A program made the position numbers and the translations under genes. Shown piece after piece: positions 1-9,854 of a DNA stretch of 21,512 nucleotides. The stretch comes from Rhynchopus sp. YZ270_cl-10 (Eukaryota > Euglenozoa > Diplonemea > Diplonemida > Diplonemidae): assembly GCA_964035575.1 (NCBI GenBank), contig CAXIVB010000013.1, positions 1 through 21,512 on the forward strand, in the 5' to 3' direction. The notes under the pieces were generated by a model. That model made no database searches, was not told where the DNA came from, and was given only the letters and a program-made list of their open reading frames with translations. The stretch's first letter is position 1, and every line of letters starts with the position of its first letter.

Positions 1-941
1 GGTACCGAGACCTCAAAAAGTGCAAAAAGGGGTCATTTTAGGGGGTACCCCAAATGGCCCTTTTTGGACCCCATTTGGACACCCCCCTTTTGGGACCCCT
101 TGGGGCCCCTGGAGGGGGTGGGGCCATATGGGTACCCTTAAGGCCTGTATAGGCCCCTGTAGGCCCCCTATGGGCCCCTTAGGGCCCTTATAGGAGGTCC
201 CCAGGAGGGTCCTGGACCATGTATGGGGTGTCCAATACCCCCATTTTATGGTCCCTCAAATGGACGCGGCCGATTTGAGAGGTCCTTTTTTGATAGGCTC
301 TCTGGTACCGAGACCTCAAAAAGTGCAAAAAGGGGTCATTTTAGGGGGTACCCCAAATGGCCCTTTTTGGACCCCATTTGGACACCCCCTTTTGGGACCC
401 CTTGGGGCCCCTGGAGGGGGTGGGGCCATATGGGTACCCTTAAGGCCTATATAGGCCCCTGTAGGCCCCCTATGGGCCCCTTAGGGCCCTTATAGGAGGT
501 CCCCAGGAGGGTCCTGGACCATGTATGGGGTGTCCAATACCCCCATTTTATGGTCCCTCAAATGGACGCGGCCGATTTGAGAGGTCCTTTTTTGATAGGC
601 TCTCTGGTACCGAGACCTCAAAAAGTGCAAAAAGGGGTCATTTTAGGGGGTACCCCAAATGGCCCTTTTTGGACCCCATTTGGACACCCCCCTTTTGGGA
701 CCCCTTGGGGCCCCTGGAGGGGGTGGGGCCATATGGGTACCCTTAAGGCCTATATAGGCCCCTGTAGGCCCCCTATGGGCCCCTTAGGGCCCTTATAGGA
801 GGTCCCCAGGAGGGTCCTGGACCATGTATGGGGTGTCCAATACCCCCATTTTATGGTCCCTCAAATGGACGCGGCCGATTTGAGAGGTCCTTTTTTGATA
901 GGCTCTCTGGTACCGAGACCTCAAAAAGTGCAAAAAGGGGT
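1..941. repeat. 302-bp tandem array, end portion in unit 1
   Basis: Copies begin with ggtaccgagacctc at 1, 304, 606 and 909 (periods 303, 302, 303). The last copy diverges after about 941. Each copy holds the self-complementary pair CTCAAAT / ATTTGAG around ggacgcggccg and several GGTACC palindromes. Copies differ by a few single bases, for example ggcctgtata versus ggcctatata and one C in a C-run. ORFs across it (the MGCPIPPFYGPSN type) simply follow the repeat and are not treated as genes. Confidence 0.95.
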
Positions 942-944
942 CCA

Positions 945-1370
945 ACTTTGAGGTCCTCAAAATGACCATTTTGGACCCTTTTTGGACCCCTTTTGGACCC
1001 CTTTTTAGACCCCTTTTGGACCCCATTTGGACCCCCTCAGACCTCTCTCAGGAGGTCTTAGGAGGCCTAATAAGGGGTTATATGGAGGTATATGTACCTA
1101 TATACATGCCCCCAGGCAAGGGTCCCCTTAGGGGCCCTGTGCACATGGCATCCCCATGTGCATATAGGTCCTCATACCCCTCCATACCCTCTATACCCCC
1201 TAAAAGGGGGTCTGGAGGGGTACCCAAGGGGTCCAAATTGCCCCATTTTGGGGTCCTCAGGACCTCCAAAAAGGCATAAAAAGGCCCTTTTTGGGCCCCT
1301 CAGAGCCCTCAAATAGGGGGCTCAGGGGGTCCCAAAGGGTGTATATATTGGGTACCATGTATGCAATGAA
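945..1370. other. C-rich short-word DNA, no gene seen
   Basis: This stretch is built from variants of ggacccctttt, ccccattttgggg and similar words that are self-complementary or nearly so. It recurs at 15262-15687. I see no coding or structural RNA signal beyond short palindromes. Confidence 0.7.
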
Positions 1371-1408
1371 ACGTACCCCTCTTGAGAGGGGTCCCGGAGC
1401 ATGCCTTA

Positions 1409-1448
1409 CCTTAAAACTATTAGGTCGCGTGCACCAAATAGTTTTAGG
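1409..1448. other. Strong isolated hairpin
   Basis: CCTTAAAACTATT at 1409-1421 pairs with AATAGTTTTAGG at 1437-1448. This gives a stem of about 12 bp with one bulged base, and GGT/ACC can pair further inside the loop around cgcgtgc. The sequence is A+T-rich and unlike the C-rich words on both sides. It recurs exactly at 15726-15765. It could be a processing, replication or transcription signal, or a fragment of a structured RNA; the sequence alone does not say which. Confidence 0.7.
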
Positions 1449-1659
1449 TCATGGTAATGTCCCCATTTATGGACATAAAGGGCCATAAAGTGGACATCAT
1501 GCCCTGGGTCATGACCCATGGCATGTCATGAGATGGGGGTACCCCCATGGATTGACCCCATATGACCCCATTTGGACCCCTTTAGACCCCTTGGCCAGGT
1601 CCCCACATGGTGTGAGAGGTGCTGTGCCATACTACATATGGGTGTATACACCCTATGGG

Positions 1660-2460
1660 TACAGGGGGCTATATGGGTACATATGTATGTACATGTACAT
1701 ACATGTATATACATATATATATATATATATGTATATGTACACATATATGTTGTGGTCCAAAGACCTCGTCATCCATTTATGACATGTTATATCATCAAAT
1801 TGGATCGACCTCATTTCATGATATGACCTCATTTCATGACATGTCATGGGTCTGGACCCATCCCCACATCTTATACGACCTCTTATCACATGATGTACAT
1901 GTTGTATAGTGGTGGTATATAGGTGTATATAGGGCCATAGGGCTATGGGGCTATATAGGGGTATATGGGTACATATGTATGTATATATACATGCATACAT
2001 ACATATATATATATGTGTACACATATATGTTGATGTACAAAGTGCTCAACATCTATTTATGTCATGTCATGTCATCAAATTGGATGATCACCATTTTGGA
2101 CATGATGCTATTTCATGACATGTCATGGGTCTGGACCCATCCCCACATCTTATACGACCTCTTATCACATGATGTACATGTTGTATAGTGGTGGTATATA
2201 GGTGTATATAGGGCCATAGGGCTATGGGGCTATATAGGGGTATATGGGTACATATGTATGTATATATACATGCATACATACATATATATATATGTGTACA
2301 CATATATGTTGATGTACAAAGTGCTCAACATCTATTTATGTCATGTCATGTCATCAAATTGGATGATCACCATTTTGGACATGATGCTATTTCATATCAC
2401 TTCATGGATCTAGACCCCTCTCAACACATGATGCACATGTTGTATAGTGGTGGTATATAG
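1660..2460. repeat. 279-bp tandem array, palindromic and AT-rich
   Basis: The word catgacatgtcatgggtctg occurs at 1835 and 2114, giving a 279-bp period. Partial diverged copies extend to both sides. Each copy contains an AT-rich stretch of tatatac/atgcatac words and a CCATAGGGCTATGG-like palindrome. It recurs at 15977-16777. The Tyr/Ile/His-rich ORFs across it are simple-sequence translations. Confidence 0.92.
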
Positions 2461-2556
2461 GCACATAGGTGTATAGGGGCTGTAGGACCCTGTAGGAGGC
2501 TACACCCCATTCCGTGGTATGGATGGTGTACCCCCAACTATACCCTTTCTGTAAGT

Positions 2557-2582
2557 GGCACCTGCTAGTGCTACGTGGTGCC
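2557..2582 (-). promoter_or_regulatory. Hairpin overlapping the 3' end of the nad1 piece
   Basis: GGCACC (2557-2562) and GGTGCC (2577-2582) form a 6-bp perfect GC-rich stem with a 14-base loop. One arm covers the last codons of the nad1 reading frame, and the in-frame TAG lies in the loop. Its position at the exact end of nad1 similarity suggests an exon or module boundary or an RNA 3'-end signal. The function is inferred. It recurs at 16874-16899. Confidence 0.5.
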
Positions 2583-2762
2583 TTTCAGTAGCAGCTTGGC
2601 GCCCTCCACAAGAGGTTGGACAAGACCTAATACGCCGTATACGGTTGGACCATCCCGCTCATGGAGGTACGCCATCCCTCGTCTTTCATAGCTGCTAACG
2701 AGGATTGCATAGGCAAGTACGGAGATGGTCTCCACAGCTACAGCTAGTGCTATGCCCTCCAT
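2571..2762 (-). CDS. nad1: NADH dehydrogenase subunit 1, N-terminal piece
   Basis: Nad1 is a membrane subunit of respiratory complex I, in the segment bordering the quinone site. The 63-residue reading frame opens with a hydrophobic helix (residues 4-22) after MEGIALAVAVE. It then has ERRGMAYLHERDGP (26-39), matching the family's ERK-x-x-A/G-Y-x-Q-x-R-K-GP-N signature, and GLVQPLVEGAKLLLK (46-60), matching G-L-L-Q-P-x-A-D-x-x-K-L-x-x-K-E. About 25 residues lie between the Met and ERR, the usual spacing, so this ATG is the likely true start. The frame ends in TAG three codons after LLLKG, at about one fifth of normal length (~320 aa). No continuation appears in any frame nearby, so it is probably a first exon or module needing cis or trans splicing, or else a truncated copy. 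Substitutions such as SSYERR for the usual LLERK could reflect divergence or RNA editing. It lies in unique sequence between repeat blocks. Confidence 0.85.
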   Translation of the reverse strand: MEGIALAVAVETISVLAYAILVSSYERRGMAYLHERDGPTVYGVLGLVQPLVEGAKLLLKGTT

Positions 2763-3030
2763 ATCGTGAGGTCAGGTAAACGTCACCTTAAAGTAACACA
2801 TTTTACCCCGACCGTGTAGGCAGGGTGTATGCCCATGACACTAGGCTCTGGGTGTCCCCATCCCTATACCCCTAAATAAGGGGTAAAAAGGGGTGTCAGG
2901 ACCTGGTCCAAAAGGGCCCAAAAGGTGTAAATGGGGTGATCCAATGTGCTCAACACATCACCTCATCTCCTCATCCATCCACTTCATCATCCATTAACAG
3001 GATGGACATGTCCATTTAACTGTATGTGCA
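2763..3030. other. Unique flank upstream of nad1, no gene seen
   Basis: On the minus strand this is the 5' flank of nad1. Immediately before the ATG, TTTACCTGACCTCAC (2780-2766 on the minus strand) resembles words repeated in the GC-rich island near 12793-13046. Farther out are aaataaggggtaaaaagggg and a run of catcc/tcatc words. No recognisable promoter consensus or structured RNA was found. Confidence 0.5.
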
Positions 3031-3785
3031 TGTATGCACATGCATGTATATATACATGTATATACCCCCTATAGCCCCTTAAGGGCATATGGGTGTACGT
3101 ACCATGTATGCACATGATATGGTCCATATAAGGACTCATGCATCATGTTGATGTCTTGGGTCATGACCCGTCATGGCATCTTGACATGTCCAAATCCATG
3201 AAATCAGGTCATATCAGGTGATTTGACCTCTTGACATGAGATGTGGTGATGTCACATGTTGCACATCATGTGCACATATAAGATGTAGAGATGTGTATGC
3301 ACATATATGTACATATATATACCCCCTATACAAGGGAGGGCTATATACATGTATATACATGTAGGTGCATGTACATGTATGTAAGTACATACTGTATATA
3401 CACCTCTACCCATGCCATATGGGGTCTAAATGGGGTCCAAAAGGGTCCATTTATGGGTAGACCCCCATCTCATGACATGTCATGGGTCATGACCCATGAG
3501 GTGATATGACATGATATGGCATCTCATGAGATGGATAGGTCCTCATCCAATGAGGAGATATGCAACATCATATGATGTAATGCAACTTATATAAGTGCAT
3601 GTGCACATATGGTTTACCCATATGGCCCCTCATATGGGATGCATATATGTATATGTATATACATATATATACATGTGTCTACACATGTATGCACCATGTT
3701 GCACCTCTTAAAAGAGGTCTAGACCTCTAAATATGAGGTCAAATCCATGGATTTGGAGGTCCTCAGATCTCAGGACCTCCCATTT
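3031..3785. repeat. Palindrome-rich block R, copy 1
   Basis: This is the first of four diverged copies per unit; the others lie near 6575, 9091 and 10872. Shared landmarks in order are: the tatatacatgtatatacccc hairpin region, gggtcatgacccgtcatgg, a stretch of tatatacatgtatatacatg, the 20-bp perfect palindrome at 3480-3499, tccaatgaggagatatgcaac, and ggtctagacctc. The copies are nearly identical in their right halves, including a ~72-codon reading frame (3291-3509) that shifts composition from simple sequence to repeat words. I do not consider it coding. Confidence 0.92.
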
Positions 3786-4980
3786 TGGGGACCCCCTCCA
3801 GATCTGGGGACCCCCTCCAGATCTGGGGACCCCCTCCAGATATGGGTAGGGACCCCATATGGGGTGGGTCCCATGTGGTATGGGTCCATATGGAGACCTC
3901 TCTTAAGGCCCATATGACACCAATGGACCCTTAAAGGGGTGACCACATGGTGTGCCAGCATGGCACCCTTGGGCCCTCTGGTTGGACCCCCTCATATAGG
4001 GGTCCCCATATGGTACACCATATGGTCATGGGGTGGGCTCCCATTTGGAGACCCCTTTTAGGACCCCATATGACACTATTTGGCCTGTAGGACCAGGTCC
4101 CAATATGGACCCCTCCAGACCATTAGTGGCACTTTGGGAGGTCCCCATTTGGACCCCCTCAGATCCAATGGAGGTCCCATTTGGACCCCCTCAGGTCTGG
4201 GGACCCCATATGACACCATATGGTCATGGGGTGGCCTCCCATTTGGAGACCCCTTTTAGGACCCTATTTGACACTATATGGCCTGTAGGACCAGGTCCCA
4301 ATAGGGACCCCTCCAGACCCCTAGTGGCAATTGGGACCCCTAGGGGGGCTAGACCCCCAAATGACCCCTCTAAACGTGACCATATAGGTCCCAATTAGGG
4401 GGTTGGAGGTCCCTTTATGGGTCCATATGGAGACCTCTCTTAGGTCCCATATGCCCCCAATGGCCCCTTAAAGGGGTGACCACATGGTATGCCCCATGGC
4501 ACCCCTTTTGGGACCCCTTTGGGACCCCATATGACCCCATTTAGACCCCCTCAGGACCCCCAAAAGGGCCTAAAACACCCTATTTGGACCCATTTGGACC
4601 CCTTTTGAGCACCCCTTTTAAACACCCCTTTTCCGACATGGTACCCCATTTGATCTACTCTACCTATGAATTGGCCATTTAGGTGCTGTTCAGTCCTGGA
4701 CCCCACATGCCGTTGGGTGGTCAAATAGGGGTCTAAACGTGACCGAGGGTCCTGGGACCCCTACACGGTCACCCCTTTTAGACCCCTTTTTACCCCCTTT
4801 TTACCCCATATTGGGACCCCCTACCTGTAGTGGATCCCTTTAAGGGTCTAAAGTAGGCATATGGGGTGCACCCCCTGACCTCCATATATGCCCTTCTGCT
4901 TACACGCTCACCCCTTTTGACCCCTTTTGGACCCCTTTTGGGACCTCCCATGGGGTCAAAGGACCTCCCAAAAGGTCCTA
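3786..4980. repeat. C-rich DNA with nested imperfect duplications
   Basis: It begins with three tandem copies of a ~21-bp word (gaccccctccagatctgggg, 3787-3842). Two larger duplications follow. The stretch 3883-3968 resembles 4419-4504 (offset 536). The stretch from 4024 (ggtcatggggtggg) repeats from 4222 (offset 198), each copy carrying tgacactat..ggcctgtagg, a word also found at about 5370 and 8478. A small less repetitive patch (about 4650-4720, ctacctatgaattggcc) shows no identifiable gene. It recurs at 18103-19297. Confidence 0.8.
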
Positions 4981-6010
4981 AAAAGGGGGTCCCCTGCATC
5001 AGACCTGGCAATGCTGTTTTGAATGGTTGAGCCCCTTGGGGGTCCCCAAATGGCCAATTTAGGACCCTTTTAGGACCCATTTTGGGGTCCAAAAGGGGTC
5101 AAAATGGGGTCCTCAGATGGCCCAAGACTATGGTCTCTAGAGGCAATATTGGGTCTTTGGGCTGACCCCATCCCTGGATCCAAGGGGTCTCCAGATGGGG
5201 TACCCCTTTTAGGACCCCTTTTGGGGTGCTCCCAGGCCATTAAATATGTCGAAAAGCGACGTCCACTTGCGTAGGCTTAGTCCTCTTTTGGGCATGTCGG
5301 GTTTAGACAACCCCTGCCAGTCCTAAGTGCTCTAAAAAGGGGTGAAATATGGTGGTCCATTTGAGGACCCCGATATGACACTATTTGGCCTGTAGGACCA
5401 GGTCCAGATCTGGACCCCAGATGGTCCAAAAGTGCTCCTACTCACATATCGCGCGCGCGCGCGTGGTAAGAGTACGGGGTCAAAATCGGTGCCCTTCCGG
5501 GCCCAGGCCTCTGGAGGCCTGGTGCCCGGAAGGCCCGCCCCGCTGAGGACCTCAGGAGGTCCCAGACCCTGTGGGGGTCTGGGCCTCACCCCCCTCCCGA
5601 GGGGTCTGAGGACCTCCAAACCCCTTGTACGCCCCCATGTCCTGAGGGGGTGCGGTCCAAGGGTTGGGTCAAAGCACGGAGCACTTGGAGGTCTACAAAG
5701 CATGTGGTGCCATACCAGCTCCCCATGTATTGGGTCCTACATGGTGTGGGGTGGTGGCACGAGGTGGCATGTAGAGGCCATGGCCTCTCCACACCCCTCT
5801 CCATACATGGGGGCGTACAAGGGATATGACCCCATATGGAGAGGTCTTGGGACCTGAGTGCTCTGGGGTGAGGACCTCCATTTAGAGGTCCAACCCCTTA
5901 AATGACCCATATTGGGTGTTTGACCCCCATGAGCTCTTTGGAGCTCTTTGAGCACCTAGACCATTAGATGTCCATGAGGTGACAAGACCTCTATAGAAGT
6001 ATATATGTAT
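4980..6010. repeat. Block Q, copy A
   Basis: This is one of three diverged copies of a composite segment, each followed by block R. Ordered shared landmarks are: ctgcatcagacc (~4996), gactatggtctctagaggca (~5127), a small hairpin (5246-5262), a conserved 38-bp word (5293-5330), tgacactatttggcctgtag (~5376), the CG run (5450-5463) and a conserved 46-bp word (5962-6007). The insert at 5480-5960 (G+C-rich, with palindromes such as ggcctctggaggcc) is specific to this copy. ORFs here on both strands are unrecognised and rich in Pro/Gly/Arg. Confidence 0.82.
5450..5463. repeat. (CG)7 dinucleotide run
   Basis: This is a pure alternating CG run of 14 bases flanked by catat and tggtaagag. It is preserved at the same relative place in block Q copy B (8555-8568) and in unit 2 (19767-19780). 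Alternating CG is known to favour left-handed Z-DNA and can form a cruciform or RNA stem. It is the only such run in each segment. Confidence 0.9.
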
Positions 6011-6800
6011 ATGCATGTTGTGTGCACATGTATATATACATGTATATACCCCCTATAGCCCCTTAAGGGCATATAGGTGTATATACCATGTATGCACATG
6101 ATATGGTCCATATGTGGACTCATACATCATGTTGGGGTCTTGGGTCATGACCCGTCATGGCATCTTGACATGTCCAAATCCATGAAATCAGGTCATATCA
6201 AGTGATTTGACCTCTTGACATGAGATGTGATGTCATGACATGATGTTATATGATGTGCACATGTGCACATATACATATACATATACATATACATGTTGTA
6301 TGCACATGTATATATACATGTATATACCCCCGTATAGCCCTTAAGGGCATATAGGTGTATATACCATGTATGCACATGATATGGTCCATATGTGGACTCA
6401 TACATCATGTTGGGGTCTTGGGTCATGACCCGTCATGGCATCTTGACATGTCCAAATCCATGAAATCAGGTCATATCAAGTGATTTGACCTCTTGACATG
6501 AGATGTGATGTCATGACATGATGTTATATGATGTGCACATGTGCACATATACATATACATATACATATACATGTTGTATGCACATGTATATATACATGTA
6601 TATACCCCCGTATAGCCCTTAAGGGCATATAGGTGTATATACCATGTATGCACATGATATGGTCCATATAAGGACTCATACATCATGTTGGGGTCTTGGG
6701 TCATGACCCGTCATGGCATCTTGACATGTCCAAATCCATGAAATCAGGTCATATCAAGTGATTTGACCTCTTGACATGAGATGTGGTGATGTCACATGTT
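6000..6800. repeat. 278-bp tandem array
   Basis: The catgttgt[g/a]tgcacatg word occurs at 6014, 6292 and 6570, an exact 278-bp period with about three copies. The last copy runs straight into the right half of block R. Each copy has the gggtcatgacccgtcatgg palindrome and an (acatat)n microsatellite. It looks like local tandem amplification of the left part of block R. It recurs at 20317-21117. Confidence 0.93.
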
Positions 6801-7325
6801 GCACATCATGTGCACATATAAGATGTAGAGATGTGTATGCACATGCATGTACATATATATACCCCCTATACAAGGGAGGGCTATATACATGTATATACAT
6901 GTAGGTGCATGTACATGTATGTAAGTACATACTGTATATACACCTCTACCCATGCCATATGGGGTCTAAATGGGGTCCAAAAGGGTCCATTTATGGGTAG
7001 ACCCCCATCTCATGACATGTCATGGGTCATGACCCATGAGGTGATATGACATGATATGGCATCTCATGAGATGGATAGGTCCTCATCCAATGAGGAGATA
7101 TGCAACATCATATGATGTAATGCAACTTATATAAGTGCATGTGCACATATGGTTTACCCATATGGCCCCTCATATGGGATGCATATATGTATATGTATAT
7201 ACATATATATACATGTGTCTACACATGTATGCACCATGTTGCACCTCTTAAAAGAGGTCTAGACCTCTAAATATGAGGTCAAATCCATGGATTTGGAGGT
7301 CCTCAGATCTCAGGACCTCCCATTT
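6575..7325. repeat. Palindrome-rich block R, copy 2
   Basis: This aligns with copy 1 at an offset of 3540 across most of its length, with very few base changes, for example acatatatg versus acatgcatg near 6840. It contains the 20-bp perfect palindrome at 7020-7039. The sequence diverges from copy 1 just after the ggacctcccatttt word. Confidence 0.92.
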
Positions 7326-8069
7326 TGAGGACCCCCTCAGATCTTGGGACCCCCTCAGATCCAGGGTAGGGACCCCAAATGGCACCTTTATACCCCCTTT
7401 TGGGACCTCCCCACATGGTGTAAGAGGTGCCCCACACCCCTACATATAGGGTATATGCCCTAGGCTGTATAGGGGGTGTATAGGGGTATATAAAGGTGTA
7501 TGTACACTTATATATATGTGCATGCACATATATATACATGTATATATAGGTCCTCAGATCCCATGACCCTCCATTTGGGGGTCTGGAGACCTCAGGACCC
7601 CATTTTGGGACCCTCCTCAGATCTTGGGACCCCCTCCAGATCTGGGGATAGGACCCCAAATGGACCCATTTGGACCCCATTTGAGGACCATTGGCATCAT
7701 GTGTGGACACCCCCTTTTCCACCATGTATGCCATTTGATCTACTCTCCCTATACATATGCCCTAAATGGACATAACCCCATATGATCCCATATGTGTTAT
7801 ATGACCACTTTGGAGCACCTTTATATGCATAGGGTGGGGACCCCATATGGGCCCTTTTAGACCCCTTCCAAAAGGGGGTCTAAAGCATGTACACCTCCTT
7901 ACACTCCATGTGTATGGTGGTGTATAGGTTAAGGGGCTATATAGGGCATAATGGGTACATGTACATACACATGTGTTGCACGTCATGTGCATCATGTTGG
8001 CATGTCATGAGGTGGTCCAAAAGGGTGATCACCAGATGACCCCATTTTGGGACCCCTCCCATTTTAAGA
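7326..8069. other. Short-word filler between repeat segments, no gene seen
   Basis: This is a mixture of C-rich words (ggaccccctcagatc), a tatata/catgca stretch at 7500-7550 and several catatg palindromes. The word gatctactct..ctat at ~7737 also occurs at ~4651, so part is an old duplicate. Two overlapping ORFs on opposite strands (7303-7775) follow repeat composition and show no family signature. Confidence 0.65.
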
Positions 8070-8835
8070 GGTCCGCTGCATCAGACCGGGCCATCCTGGT
8101 TTGAACCGTTTGGGGACCTCAGGACCCCCAAATGGGCTGAATTGACCCCTTTTAGGGTCCTCAAAAGGACCCATTTTGGGGTCAAAAGGGGGTCAAAATG
8201 GGGTCCATATGGTGACCCATACTATGGTCTATATAGGCAATATATGGGTCCTGGACCCTCCTCATGCCTGGACCCGAGGTGCTCCAAAGGGGGGTACCCA
8301 AAGTGGTCCATTAAATAGGAGGCCTCCAGACCCCTTAGGGGTCCAAAAGATGTCGAAACCCGACATCTACCTGGACCCCCGGAGGTCCCAAAAGGGCCAT
8401 GTCGGGTTTATACAACCCCTGCCAGTCCTAAGTGCCATAAAAAGGGTGATATTTGGTGGTCCATTCTGAGACCCCAATATGACACTATTTGGCCTGTAGA
8501 CCATGGTCCAGATCTGGGGTCCAGATGGTCCAAAAGGGGGTGCAACTAACATATCGCGCGCGCGCGCGTGGTAAGAGGTAGTTTATAAAATCGGCGCTTC
8601 CCAGGACCCCAGACCCCAGGAGGTGGTCTCAGGGGGTCTGAGGGGTTGGGAGGGGTCTGGAGCCATGAGGGGTCTGGACCACCCACCCTGTGGAGATGGC
8701 TGGTGGTCTGTAGGGAGGTGGTCAAAAGGGGTGTTTATACCCCTATGGCGCCTCAAGCCCTTTAAGTGCTGTTGAGCACCCAATGCATTAGATGTCCATG
8801 AGGTGACAAGACCTCTATAGAAGTATATATGGTAG
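8070..8835. repeat. Block Q, copy B
   Basis: It has the same landmark order as copy A: ctgcatcagacc (~8073), ctatggtctatataggca (~8221), a hairpin with a complementary change (8350-8366), the conserved 38-bp word (8398-8435), the CG run (8555-8568) and the conserved 46-bp word (8786-8831). It is shorter than copy A because the G+C-rich insert differs. The ggtttgaacc word near 8098 superficially resembles a tRNA T-arm, but no cloverleaf forms. Confidence 0.8.
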
Positions 8836-9090
8836 GTATGGGGTGCATGCCCATATACCACCATATGCCCCCAATGGCCCTTTAGGACCATGTGGGCCAT
8901 GTGCATCATATGTGGTGTACATGCATGGATATGGACTCGCATGGGTCCAGACCCATGGTTTACCCCATTTCACCCAATTTGGGTGCATGTGCCAAAATGG
9001 CCTAAATGCCTGAAATGGGGCATATTTGGATGTTGAGACCTTTTGGGACCATGTCAAGACATGACATGACATCCAATATGTTATACATCA

Positions 9091-9850
9091 TATGTACATG
9101 TATATATACATATATGTATATACATGTATATACCCCCGTATAGCCCCTTAGGGCATATAGGTGTATATAGCATGTATGCACATGATATGGTCCATATGTG
9201 GACACATACATCATGTTGGGGTCTTGGGTCATGACCCGTCATGGCATCTTGACATGTCCAAATCCATGAAATCAGGTCATATCGGGTGATTTGACCTCTT
9301 GACATGAGATGTGGTGATGTCACATGTTGCACATCATGTGCACATATAAGATGTAGAGATGTGTATGCACATACATGTACATATATATACCCCCTATACA
9401 AGGGAGGGCTATATACATGTATATACATGTAGGTGCATGTACATGTACGTAAGTACATACTGTATATACACCTCTACCCATGCCATATGGGGTCTAAATG
9501 GGGTCCAAAAGGGTCCATTTATGGGTAGACCCCCATCTCATGACATGTCATGGGTCATGACCCATGAGGTGATATGACATGATATGGCATCTCATGAGAT
9601 GGATAGGTCCTCATCCAATGAGGAGATATGCAACATCATATGATGTAATGCAACTTATATAAGTGCATGTGCACATATGGTTTACCCATATGGCCCCTCA
9701 TATGGGATGCATATATGTATATGTATATACATATATATACATGTGTCTACACATGTATGCACCATGTTGCACCTCTTAAAAGAGGTCTAGACCTCTAAAT
9801 ATGAGGTCAAATCCATGGATTTGGAGGTCCTCAGATCTCAGGACCTCTCA
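9091..9850. repeat. Palindrome-rich block R, copy 3
   Basis: Together with its left neighbour from about 8786 it is repeated at an offset of 1781 (copy 4), and it is closest to that copy. It contains the 20-bp palindrome at 9548-9567. Copies 3 and 4 share the variant ggtcatatcgggtgatttgac, where copy 1 has ggtcatatcaggtgatttgac, so copies 3 and 4 arose from one recent duplication. Confidence 0.92.
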
Positions 9851-9854
9851 TTTT

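Noticed and set aside
1-941. CRISPR array
   Set aside because: The 302-bp units are contiguous tandem copies with no short repeat/unique spacer alternation and no cas genes.
1528-2460. Many 60-120-codon ORFs rich in Tyr, His, Ile and Met
   Set aside because: They are translations of tatatacatg-type simple sequence, open on both strands at once, repeated with the array period and without family motifs.
5332-5857. ORFs of 123 and 141 codons on opposite strands
   Set aside because: They overlap each other across G+C-rich palindromes with Pro/Gly/Arg-rich products and no recognisable domain; the inter-unit base change alters a residue without any sign of constraint.
8070-8125. tRNA suggested by ggtttgaacc
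   Set aside because: No cloverleaf fits, and the parallel segment at about 4996-5030 changes the word without keeping the pairing.
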